From SIG603 sp964370405 (lineage in GTDB: Bacteria; Bacillota; Clostridia; Oscillospirales; Acutalibacteraceae), in contig CAYJJB010000005.1 of NCBI GenBank assembly GCA_964370405.1, forward strand, positions 1 through 43,267: a stretch of 43,267 nt of DNA. Reading direction: 5' to 3'. The translations under genes were made by a program, and so were the position numbers. The notes under the pieces are model-generated. The model saw only the letters and a program-made list of their open reading frames with translations, searched no databases and had not been told where the DNA came from. Positions 1-6,929 of this stretch are shown in pieces (the first letter of the stretch is position 1; every line of letters begins with the position of its first letter).

Positions 1-639
1 GTCAGGCCTTTTTAGATTGACTTCTTTATCAATTAAGAAGTACTCTTGCTCAGGACCTACTGTAGAGTTAACTCGTTTTGCACTTGTGTTGCCAAAAAGT
101 CTTAAAATTCTTAGAGCTTGTGTATTTACTGCTTCCATTGAGCGAAGTAGCGGAGTTTTTTTGTCAAGCGCTTCTCCTGAATAAGAACAGAATGCTGTTG
201 GAATGCAAAGTGTATTATCTTTTATAAAAGCATAAGAGGTGATATCCCAAACTGTATATCCTCTTGCTTCAAAAGTGCTTCTTATTCCACCATTTGGAAA
301 AGATGATGCATCAGGCTCGCCACGTACTAGCTCTTTGCCTGAAAACTCCATAATAATTTCGCCTGAAGCTACAGGAGAAATGAAGCTATCGTGTTTTTCA
401 GCAGTTATACCTGTCATAGGTTGGAACCAGTGTGTAAAGTGAGTTACACCTTTTTCTACTGCCCAATCCTTCATAGCTGTTGCCACCACGTTTGCAACAT
501 CTAAATCTAAAGCTTTTCCAAGCTCTATTGTTCTTTTTAATGCCTTATAAACGTCCTTTGGCAATCTGTTTCTCATTACTGTGTCGCTAAAAACCATGCT
601 ACCAAACATATTTGGCACATTATTACCATTATTACTCAT
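1..639 (-). CDS. glnN: Glutamine synthetase type III, N-terminal part (cut by window edge)
   Basis: The minus strand reads openly from an ATG at 639 to the left edge, 213 codons without a stop. The start has a strong AAGGAGG site about 10 bases upstream. The translation carries signatures of the long type III glutamine synthetase: MFGSMVFSD near the N-terminus, HFTHWFQPMTG, KHDSF, and VGPEQEYFLID leading to LKRPD at the edge. Type III enzymes are about 700 residues, so roughly the first third is present. The enzyme makes glutamine from glutamate, ammonia and ATP in the cytoplasm. It starts 17 bases after asnA ends, so the two are probably co-transcribed from the promoter at 1747-1775. Identification is secure; the C-terminus is outside the window. 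Confidence 0.93.
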   Translation of the reverse strand, partial: MSNNGNNVPNMFGSMVFSDTVMRNRLPKDVYKALKRTIELGKALDLDVANVVATAMKDWAVEKGVTHFTHWFQPMTGITAEKHDSFISPVASGEIIMEFSGKELVRGEPDASSFPNGGIRSTFEARGYTVWDITSYAFIKDNTLCIPTAFCSYSGEALDKKTPLLRSMEAVNTQALRILRLFGNTSAKRVNSTVGPEQEYFLIDKEVNLKRPD

Positions 640-656
640 ACTAAAAAAAGACCTCC

Positions 657-1661
657 TTATAATAACTCAATTCCAAGTTTTTCACACTCTGCTATAGTAT
701 CTTTGTCCCAAATAGATACTTGTACTTGACCTATATGGGCTTGCTTTAATAGAAGCATGCAAAGTCTTGATTGGCCTATACCGCCACCCATTGTAAATGG
801 AAGTTCCCCATTTAAAAGCATGCTATGGAACATTAAAGTTCTTCTGTCATCTGCCTGTGCTTTAGTAAGCTGTTCATCAAGCGATTTAGGGCTTACCCTA
901 ATTCCCATTGAAGAAACTTCAAACGCACAACCTAGCACATCATTCCAAAATAAAATATCTCCGTTTAGCGCCCAATCATCATAGTCAGGTGCTCTACCGT
1001 CGTGCTTTTCTCCAGATTTTAATATATCGCCTATTTGCATAACAAAAGCTGTTTTATGCTCTTTTAAGTAAGCGTTTTCACGCTCTTTTGGAGTAAGTGT
1101 TGGATACATTTCTTCAAGTTCATATGTAGTTACAAAACTAATTTCCTCTTTAAGTGAAGGTGTAAGACCAAATTCTTTACAAATTTGCCTTTCTGTTTCA
1201 CAAACAGCGCTTACAATTTTTGTAACAGTATCTTTTAAAGTATCTATACTTCTCATTTCTTCTGTGATAACTTTTTCCCAGTCCCATTGGTCAACGTATA
1301 TTGAATGAAGATTATCCATTTCCTCATCACGCCTTATAGCGTTCATGTCTGTATAAAGACCTTCGCCTACAGGGAAATGATATTTATAAAGTGCCAGTCT
1401 TTTCCACTTTGCTAAAGAGTGTACTACAACTGCATCAGTTTTCGTTTCTAAAATGTCAAATTTAACGGCTCTTTCTGTTCCGTTTAAGTCATCATTAATA
1501 CCTGTTGAAGAATCAACAAATAAAGGAGCTGAAACTCTTTTTAAGTTTAAATTATTACTAAGTTTATCCTCAAATATTTTTTTAATCTGTCCTATGGCAG
1601 TTTGCGTTTGATAGATAGACAATGTTTTTTCATAGTCATACACTTGCATCATTTTACTCAT
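657..1661 (-). CDS. asnA: Aspartate-ammonia ligase (asparagine synthetase A)
   Basis: The 334-residue product has the usual AsnA length (about 330). It makes asparagine from aspartate and free ammonia with ATP, using a fold related to class II aminoacyl-tRNA synthetases. Visible signatures include KRVSAPLFVDSSTGINDDLNG near the N-terminus, the YTDMNAIRRDE segment, and the C-terminal GGGIGQSRLCMLLL, the motif-3-like arginine region. The ATG at 1661 is preceded by GGAGG. It is the first gene of an asnA-glnN pair, so two ammonia-assimilating enzymes share one transcript. Upstream lie a consensus promoter, a hexaloop hairpin and an intrinsic terminator placed just before the ribosome binding site, which implies attenuation control. 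Confidence 0.96.
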   Translation of the reverse strand: MSKMMQVYDYEKTLSIYQTQTAIGQIKKIFEDKLSNNLNLKRVSAPLFVDSSTGINDDLNGTERAVKFDILETKTDAVVVHSLAKWKRLALYKYHFPVGEGLYTDMNAIRRDEEMDNLHSIYVDQWDWEKVITEEMRSIDTLKDTVTKIVSAVCETERQICKEFGLTPSLKEEISFVTTYELEEMYPTLTPKERENAYLKEHKTAFVMQIGDILKSGEKHDGRAPDYDDWALNGDILFWNDVLGCAFEVSSMGIRVSPKSLDEQLTKAQADDRRTLMFHSMLLNGELPFTMGGGIGQSRLCMLLLKQAHIGQVQVSIWDKDTIAECEKLGIELL

Positions 1662-1691
1662 TTTGTAAATAACCTCCTACTATTAATAATT

Positions 1692-1728
1692 AAAAAAGAC
1701 GTTGTGAACGGTTTCAGTCCACAACGCC
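1692..1728 (-). terminator. Leader terminator (attenuator) upstream of asnA
   Basis: On the minus strand GGCGUUGUGGAC pairs over 12 bp with GUUCACAACGUC around a 7-base loop, followed by six U. It lies between the promoter and the asnA ribosome binding site, so it must be read through for asnA-glnN expression. It is therefore a regulated attenuator rather than an end-of-gene terminator. Confidence 0.8.
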
Positions 1729-1736
1729 TTTGTTGT
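1721..1736 (-). promoter_or_regulatory. Hexaloop hairpin in asnA leader, candidate ANTAR target
   Basis: The leader RNA reads ACAAC-AAAGGC-GUUGU. This is a 5 bp stem closing a six-base loop with A at position 1 and G at position 4, the loop identity known for ANTAR RNA targets. Its 3' arm is also the 5' arm of the terminator at 1692-1728, so the two structures exclude each other. A second stem (GGAC/GUUC) follows but has a 7-base loop, so the usual dual-hexaloop arrangement is only partly met. Confidence 0.5.
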
Positions 1737-1746
1737 TATGTACTGC

Positions 1747-1775
1747 AGTATATCACAGCTTTAAAGCGTTGTCAA
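1747..1775 (-). promoter_or_regulatory. Promoter of asnA-glnN
   Basis: On the minus strand TTGACA (1770-1775) and TATACT (1747-1752) are separated by exactly 17 bases. Transcription would begin near 1740, only a few bases before the hexaloop hairpin at 1721-1736. Confidence 0.8.
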
Positions 1776-1805
1776 GAATTATTTTTAATAAAATTTAATT
1801 TACTG

Positions 1806-1834
1806 TTGACAAGGCATGCTTTCTAAGATAAAAT
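1806..1834 (+). promoter_or_regulatory. Promoter of glnA-ANTAR-pyrG operon
   Basis: TTGACA at 1806-1811 and TAAAAT at 1829-1834 are 17 bases apart. The expected start near 1841 gives a leader of about 110 bases containing the hexaloop hairpin and the terminator. The promoter diverges from that of asnA about 30 bases away. Confidence 0.8.
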
Positions 1835-1860
1835 ATATGCAGTAATAAAATTAAATTAAA

Positions 1861-1896
1861 TGGACAATGGTGTTCATCAAGTGTAGCCTGTGTACT
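1861..1896 (+). promoter_or_regulatory. Candidate ANTAR-binding hairpin pair in glnA leader
   Basis: The first hairpin is UGGAC-AAUGGU-GUUCA (1861-1876), a six-base loop with A1 and G4. A second hairpin follows after three bases: AGUGUA (1880-1885) with UGUACU (1891-1896), whose loop is five bases, or seven if the last pair opens. The 3' arm of the first hairpin and all of the second lie inside the 5' half of the terminator at 1872-1936, so forming them would prevent termination. The first loop fits the ANTAR rule; the second does not fit strictly. Confidence 0.5.
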
Positions 1897-1936
1897 AATT
1901 CGGGTTTCTTCGTGCTTGATGGACTTTTTTATTTTT
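1872..1936 (+). terminator. Leader terminator (attenuator) upstream of glnA
   Basis: GUUCAUCAAG at 1872-1881 pairs perfectly over 10 bp with CUUGAUGGAC at 1915-1924, allowing G-U pairs. An inner AGCCUG/CGGGUU helix can extend it. Six U follow, then A, then five more U. It sits before the GAGG ribosome binding site of the GTG start at 1951. Confidence 0.82.
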
Positions 1937-1950
1937 ATAGGAGGTAAATT

Positions 1951-3264
1951 GTGTTAAATAAAAAAATAGTTGAATATATTGAGGAAAATGATGTTAAATT
2001 TGTAAGACTTGGTTTTTGCGATCCTTTCGGAAATTATAAAAATATTTCTATAATGGCAGAGGAAATTGATAGAGCGTTTAAAGAAGGTATATCTTTTGAT
2101 GCAAGTGCAGTAGAAGGCTTTTCAGATATTAATGAATCTGACTTGTTGCTATTTCCGCAAGCAGACACAGTGTCACTTTTGCCATGGCGCCCATACACAA
2201 ACTCTGTTTTAAGATTACAGTGCAACATAAAACACACTGATAAAACACAGTTTTTAAGCGATGGAAGATATATGCTGCAAACAGCGATGAATGAACTTTC
2301 TAATATGGGCTTTAGCTCTAAGATGGGATCTGAGTGTGAATTTTACTTATTTAAAACAGATGAAGATGAAGAACCCTTGTTGAAAACAATAGATAATGGA
2401 GGCTATTTAGATATTGCACCAAAAGACAAGGGTGAAAATATAAGACGTGAAATTTGTTTGTGTCTTGATGAAATGGGACTAAAACCTGAGCGCTCTCACC
2501 ATGAGCAAGGACCTGGGCAAAACGAAATTGATTTTAAATTTAGTGATCCTTTGTCGACAGCTGATAATTTTCTAACTTTTAAATCAGTAGTAAAATCAAT
2601 TGCGTCAAGAAATGGATATTTTGCCTCTTTCATGCCAAAACCGTTTCTTAATAAACCTGGCAGTGGAATGCATATAAATATGTCACTTTATAAAAATGGT
2701 AAAAACTTATCTGAGGACCATAATGGAAAAGATTTTAAATATGTGAATAATTTTATTGCAGGCATACTTGAAAAAATTCCTGAAATAACTTTGTTTTTAA
2801 ATCCCACCAATAATTCATACGAAAGATTTGGAAAATTTGAGGCGCCAAAATATATTTCATGGTCGCATAAAAATCGTTCTCAGCTTATAAGAATACCTAC
2901 AAGCGAGGGCAACAGGGCACGTTTTGAATTGCGCTCACCTGATTCTACGCTTAATCCATATATAGCATTTTCACTACTAATTTATGCAGGAATATATGGA
3001 ATAAAAAATGATTTACAACTACCAAAATCTATAGATGAAAACTTATATACAGCACCTGATAGTGTAACAGAAAAATTAAATGAATTGCCAAAAGATTTGT
3101 CTGCGGCAGTAGAGCTTGCCCAAAGTAGCGAGTTTGTTAAAAAATATATAAATGAAGAGCTTTTAAATAAATATATAGATATAAAGAAAAAAGAATGTGC
3201 AGAATATAAAAATGCAAAAGATAAAGAAATTTATTATATAAATAGATACTTTACAAGCTTATAA
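1951..3264 (+). CDS. glnA: Glutamine synthetase type I
   Basis: The 437-residue protein is a type I glutamine synthetase, at the short end of the family (about 440-470). It has the N-terminal beta-grasp region, the metal-binding GSECEFYLF segment, the GSGMHINMSL active-site histidine motif, and NRSQLIRIP followed by RFELRSPDSTLNPYIAF for ATP and glutamate binding. The GTG start at 1951 is preceded by GGAGG at a suitable distance. It opens an operon with the ANTAR regulator (17-base gap) and pyrG. The attenuator-bearing leader indicates antitermination control. A glnA gene next to an ANTAR antiterminator (NitR/GlnR) is known from Clostridium saccharobutylicum. It is a second, unrelated-class glutamine synthetase within 2 kb of glnN. 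Confidence 0.93.
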   Translation: MLNKKIVEYIEENDVKFVRLGFCDPFGNYKNISIMAEEIDRAFKEGISFDASAVEGFSDINESDLLLFPQADTVSLLPWRPYTNSVLRLQCNIKHTDKTQFLSDGRYMLQTAMNELSNMGFSSKMGSECEFYLFKTDEDEEPLLKTIDNGGYLDIAPKDKGENIRREICLCLDEMGLKPERSHHEQGPGQNEIDFKFSDPLSTADNFLTFKSVVKSIASRNGYFASFMPKPFLNKPGSGMHINMSLYKNGKNLSEDHNGKDFKYVNNFIAGILEKIPEITLFLNPTNNSYERFGKFEAPKYISWSHKNRSQLIRIPTSEGNRARFELRSPDSTLNPYIAFSLLIYAGIYGIKNDLQLPKSIDENLYTAPDSVTEKLNELPKDLSAAVELAQSSEFVKKYINEELLNKYIDIKKKECAEYKNAKDKEIYYINRYFTSL

Positions 3265-3281
3265 AGAAAGGTGGTAATTTT

Positions 3282-3851
3282 TTGGAGAGTGCTTTAATTA
3301 TTTCTCATTCAGAAAAAGGAATAGATGTAATAGAAAAAATATTAAAATTAATGTCTTGTAAAAAAATTGCCACGGTAAAAAGCGCTTCAGAGGCACGTCG
3401 GGCAGTTTCAGTTAAAGAGTTTGACTTGTTTATAATAAACAGTCCAATTAATAGTGATGTAGGTGAAGGGCTTGCAAAAGAACTTGTGTCCTTAGATGTT
3501 TCTCAGGTTATAATTATAGTAAAAAATGATTCATATGACTATGTGTCAAGTTTGGTGGAAGATTTTGGTGTAATAACTTTGTCAAAGCCAATAAATAAAA
3601 GTCAATTATGGGTGGCGCTTAAGCTTGCAAAGGCAAGTCACCAAAGACTTAAAAAAATGAAAAAAATGAATGTTAAGCTCACACAGAAAATTGATGATAT
3701 TAAAATTGTGGATAGGGCAAAGCGTGTTCTTATAACACATCTTAATATGAGCGAAGAAAAGGCACACAAATTTATAGAGAAAAAAGCAATGGATACCAGA
3801 ATGTCAAGGAGAGAAATTGCAGAAAATATACTTAAAACATATGAAAGTTAG
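3282..3851 (+). CDS. ANTAR-domain antiterminator with degenerate receiver (NitR-like)
   Basis: The 189-residue protein starts at a TTG behind AAAGGTGG. Residues about 1-120 have a response-regulator receiver fold, but the phospho-acceptor position reads FDLFIINSP with Asn53 instead of Asp. The N-terminal acidic pair is also missing (ISHSEKG); the late lysine is kept in LSKPIN. A coiled linker near 118-140 leads to an ANTAR RNA-binding domain (IDDIKIVDRAKRVLITHLNMSEEKAHKFIEKKAM and following, about 138-186). ANTAR proteins bind hexaloop RNA hairpins and block terminators. Its place behind glnA matches clostridial NitR/GlnR. Without an acceptor Asp it is more likely controlled by ligand or protein binding (as in AmiR) than by phosphorylation; that is inference. 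Confidence 0.88.
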   Translation: MESALIISHSEKGIDVIEKILKLMSCKKIATVKSASEARRAVSVKEFDLFIINSPINSDVGEGLAKELVSLDVSQVIIIVKNDSYDYVSSLVEDFGVITLSKPINKSQLWVALKLAKASHQRLKKMKKMNVKLTQKIDDIKIVDRAKRVLITHLNMSEEKAHKFIEKKAMDTRMSRREIAENILKTYES

Positions 3852-3864
3852 GAAGGTTTTACCA

Positions 3865-5475
3865 ATGACAAAATATATATTTATTACAGGTGGAGTTGTG
3901 TCGGGTCTTGGAAAAGGAATTACAGCAGCTGGACTTGGAAGACTTTTAAAAGAAAGGGGATACAAGGTATCAGCACAAAAGCTGGACCCTTACATAAACG
4001 TTGACCCCGGAACTATGTCGCCACTTCAACATGGTGAGGTATTTGTAACAGAAGATGGTGTTGAAACAGACTTAGACCTTGGCCACTATGAAAGATTTAT
4101 TGATGAAAATCTACATAAATACTCAAATCTAACATCAGGTAAAGTTTATTTTAATGTAATTAATCGTGAGAGAAGAGGCGGGTATTTAGGACAAACTGTG
4201 CAAGTTATTCCACATATAACAAATGAAATTAAAGAATTTATTTATAGTGGTGCAAAAGAGAGCGGTGCCGATATTTTGCTTACCGAAATAGGCGGAACAA
4301 TAGGTGATATTGAAAGTCAACCGTTTTTAGAAGCAATACGACAAATATCGCTTGAAAAAGGACATGGCAATTGTTTATTTATACATGTTGCGCTAATTCC
4401 ATACTTAAAGGGGTCTAATGAGCATAAGTCAAAGCCTGCTCAACACTCTGTTAAAGAGCTTAGAGGGATAGGCATATCACCTAATATAATAATTGCAAGG
4501 TCGGACGAGCCTATAAGCGACTCTATAAAAGATAAAATAAGCCTTTTTTGCAATGTGAAAAAAGACTGTGTTGTAGAAAATATTACACTTCCACATCTTT
4601 ATGAAGCGCCATTAATGCTACATGAAAATGGGCTTGATAAAGTTGTTTGCAGAGAACTAGGACTTGAATCTGAAGAACCAAATTTAAGTAAGTGGCGCCA
4701 AATGGTAGACACTATGAAAAATATAAAAAACTGTGTAAGCATTGCCGTTGTTGGAAAGTATATTGAGCTTCAAGATGCATATATTTCTATAATTGAAAGC
4801 TTAAATCATGCAGGAATATATAATAATACAAAAGTAAAAATTAAATGGGTAGACTCTGAACTTTTAGAAAATAATGACGTAGAAAGTCAGCTTTCAGGCG
4901 TTCAAGGAATATTAATTCCAGGTGGTTTTGGCGACCGAGGAATAGAGGGCAAGGTGCTTGCATGTAAATATGCAAGGGAAAATAACATTCCATTTTTTGG
5001 TATTTGCCTTGGTATGCAAATTGCCATAATGGAATTTGCAAGAAATGTTTGCGGACTGACAGACGCCACATCTCAAGAATTTAATATTGATGCAAAGCAT
5101 CAAGTAATCCATATTATGGAACACCAAAAAAATATAGTAAAAAAAGGTGGAACCATGCGCCTTGGTGCTTATCCATGCAAAATAGATGAAAGCACAAAAC
5201 TATTTGAGCTTTACGGTGAAAAACAAATTGATGAAAGACATAGACATAGATATGAAGTCAATAATGACTATAGAGAAACACTTACTAAAAATGGCATTAC
5301 AATTAGCGGAACTTCACCTGATGGACTACTTGTTGAGTGCATTGAAATTAAGGAAAATGATTTCTTTGTAGCGGTGCAGTTTCACCCTGAATTTAAAAGC
5401 AGACCCACAAAAGCCCATCCAATATTTTTAGGATTTGTGGAAAGCGCAGTGAAAAAAGCAAGTGAAAATAAATAA
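3865..5475 (+). CDS. pyrG: CTP synthase
   Basis: The 536-residue length is standard for CTP synthase, which converts UTP, ATP and glutamine to CTP. The N-terminal amidoligase domain begins KYIFITGGVVSGLGKGI and contains LDPYINVDPGTMSP. The C-terminal class I glutamine amidotransferase domain shows the nucleophile in FFGICLGMQIA and the His/Glu pair in AVQFHPEF. The ATG at 3865 is chosen because GGAAGG lies just upstream and the protein then starts at the conserved N-terminus; an in-frame upstream ATG at 3817 would overlap the regulator gene. It follows the ANTAR gene by 13 bases, which suggests that this glutamine-consuming step shares the nitrogen-controlled transcript. Confidence 0.97.
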   Translation: MTKYIFITGGVVSGLGKGITAAGLGRLLKERGYKVSAQKLDPYINVDPGTMSPLQHGEVFVTEDGVETDLDLGHYERFIDENLHKYSNLTSGKVYFNVINRERRGGYLGQTVQVIPHITNEIKEFIYSGAKESGADILLTEIGGTIGDIESQPFLEAIRQISLEKGHGNCLFIHVALIPYLKGSNEHKSKPAQHSVKELRGIGISPNIIIARSDEPISDSIKDKISLFCNVKKDCVVENITLPHLYEAPLMLHENGLDKVVCRELGLESEEPNLSKWRQMVDTMKNIKNCVSIAVVGKYIELQDAYISIIESLNHAGIYNNTKVKIKWVDSELLENNDVESQLSGVQGILIPGGFGDRGIEGKVLACKYARENNIPFFGICLGMQIAIMEFARNVCGLTDATSQEFNIDAKHQVIHIMEHQKNIVKKGGTMRLGAYPCKIDESTKLFELYGEKQIDERHRHRYEVNNDYRETLTKNGITISGTSPDGLLVECIEIKENDFFVAVQFHPEFKSRPTKAHPIFLGFVESAVKKASENK

Positions 5476-5510
5476 AAAAATGCTATGACACAAGTTGTCA
5501 TAGCATTTTT
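5475..5510. terminator. Bidirectional terminator between pyrG and pcp
   Basis: AAAAAATGCTATGACA (5475-5490) pairs with TGTCATAGCATTTTT (5496-5510) around a 5-base loop. Terminal A and T runs make it work for both converging genes; it overlaps the pyrG stop codon. Confidence 0.88.
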
Positions 5511-5512
5511 TA

Positions 5513-6154
5513 TTAGTGGGTAGTTCCCATTGCAGTTTTGTCTTCTTCGCCATTTACAGCGCAAAGCACTGCGTGGTGTAGCGCCTTTGCCATTACTTCA
5601 ACCGACATTGCAGGTAGACTTGCACCCTTATTTGCAACTTGTTCAAATGCATAAGGTATATGAATAAAACCTGCTTTTATATTTTTGTATTTTGTGTTGC
5701 ACATATGTAATACACTGTACATTACATCATTGCACACATAACTTCCAGCTGTATAAGAAAGTGCGCATGGCACACCGCATTCTCGTACTGCGTTTACCAT
5801 TGCTTTTACAGGAAGAGTTGCAAAATATGCGTTTTCACCATGTTCTTCAATTTTTTCATCTACTGGCATATTTCCGTCGTTGTCAGGAATAGATGCCTCA
5901 CGCAGGTTTATTGCGACTCTTTCTATTGTAATTTGCGCCCTGCCGCCTGCCTGACCTATAGATAAAATTATGTCGGGTTTGTACGATTTTATGCACTGTT
6001 CAATAACTTCTGCAGCTACACCAAACATCACGGGTAAATGCAATTTTTCTATCTGCGCACCGCCTATTTCATCGCTTAGTAAATCCACTGCAAGTGATGA
6101 TGGGTTGATTTTTTCGCCACCAAAGGGCTCAAAGCAGGTTATAAGTACTTTCAT
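5513..6154 (-). CDS. pcp: Pyroglutamyl-peptidase I (pyrrolidone-carboxylate peptidase)
   Basis: The 213-residue protein matches peptidase family C15 in length and motifs. It removes N-terminal pyroglutamate from peptides in the cytoplasm. The start MKVLITCFEPFGGEKINPS is diagnostic. The Glu-Cys-His catalytic set is visible: Glu78 in ITIERVAINLREA, Cys141 in AGSYVCNDVMY and His165 in AGFIHIPY. It lies 10 bases after tatD in a minus-strand run with metG and converges on pyrG across a shared terminator. The role fits peptide and amino-acid scavenging. Confidence 0.95.
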   Translation of the reverse strand: MKVLITCFEPFGGEKINPSSLAVDLLSDEIGGAQIEKLHLPVMFGVAAEVIEQCIKSYKPDIILSIGQAGGRAQITIERVAINLREASIPDNDGNMPVDEKIEEHGENAYFATLPVKAMVNAVRECGVPCALSYTAGSYVCNDVMYSVLHMCNTKYKNIKAGFIHIPYAFEQVANKGASLPAMSVEVMAKALHHAVLCAVNGEEDKTAMGTTH

Positions 6155-6164
6155 ATATGCGACC

Positions 6165-6929
6165 TCACTTTATATTAAATAGTTTGGTAATATTGTTTTT
6201 TGAAATCTTCAAAACTTCCTCTTCGCTTATTCCTTTAATCCTTGCAATCTCTCTTGCTATAAAGCTTATAAGTGAGGAGTCGTTTCTTTTTCCTCTAAAA
6301 GGCACGGGGGATAGGTATGGGCAGTCAGTTTCAAGTAACAGTTTATCCATTGGAATTTCTTTTACAACTTCCACAATGTTTTTTGCGTTTTTAAAGGTTA
6401 CTACTCCGCCTACTCCTAAGTGATATCCTAATTTTATTAGCTGTTTTGCCATTTCCACGCTGCCTGAGTAGCAGTGCATTACACCGCTTAGTTTATAAGC
6501 TTTTAAAATTTCCATCATGTCGCCATGCGCATCTCTGTCGTGTAAAATAACAGGCAAATTTAAGTCCCTTGCAAGGTTTAACTGCTCATGAAAAACTCTT
6601 TTTTGCGTGTCCTTATCACAGTATGCTATATGATAATAATCAAGCCCAATTTCGCCCACGGCAAGCATTTTTTTATGTGTTAGTGCAGTTTTTATTGTGT
6701 CTAAATAATTTTCGGGCAAGTTTTGGGCACAGCTAGGGTGTATGCCTGCTGCGCCATAAATAAACTCGTATTTATCGCATAAATTAACGATTTTTTCAAT
6801 TGTGTCATATTCTGAACTTACATTCATTATGCCACATACATTTTTGTCTGGTAAAATTTTTGATAAAAGCTCTTCTCTGTCGGCATCAAAGGCTTCATCG
6901 TCATAATGTGCGTGTGAATCAAAAATCAT
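6165..6929 (-). CDS. TatD family metal-dependent hydrolase (putative 3'-5' DNase)
   Basis: The 254-residue protein is a complete TatD/YcfH-type TIM-barrel hydrolase. Metal ligands are visible in order: SHAHYDDEAF at the N-terminus, GEIGLDYY in the middle, LHDRDAH, MHCYSG, and LLETDCPYLSP near residue 200. TatD proteins are reported to have Mg-dependent DNase activity; the exact role of this paralogue is unknown. Its ATG overlaps the metG stop codon by four bases (ATGA), so it is translationally coupled. The metG-tatD order is conserved widely in Firmicutes. Confidence 0.93.
   Translation of the reverse strand: MIFDSHAHYDDEAFDADREELLSKILPDKNVCGIMNVSSEYDTIEKIVNLCDKYEFIYGAAGIHPSCAQNLPENYLDTIKTALTHKKMLAVGEIGLDYYHIAYCDKDTQKRVFHEQLNLARDLNLPVILHDRDAHGDMMEILKAYKLSGVMHCYSGSVEMAKQLIKLGYHLGVGGVVTFKNAKNIVEVVKEIPMDKLLLETDCPYLSPVPFRGKRNDSSLISFIAREIARIKGISEEEVLKISKNNITKLFNIK

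Noticed and set aside
1662..1740. T-box or glutamine riboswitch in the asnA leader
   Set aside because: The leader is only about 75 bases, lacks the T-box core (GGGTGGNACCGCG) and specifier stems, and does not match the glutamine-riboswitch layout I know. A hexaloop hairpin plus terminator explains it better.
3817..3864. Upstream start for CTP synthase overlapping the ANTAR gene
   Set aside because: It adds residues not found in the family, and the ribosome site GGAAGG fits the ATG at 3865.
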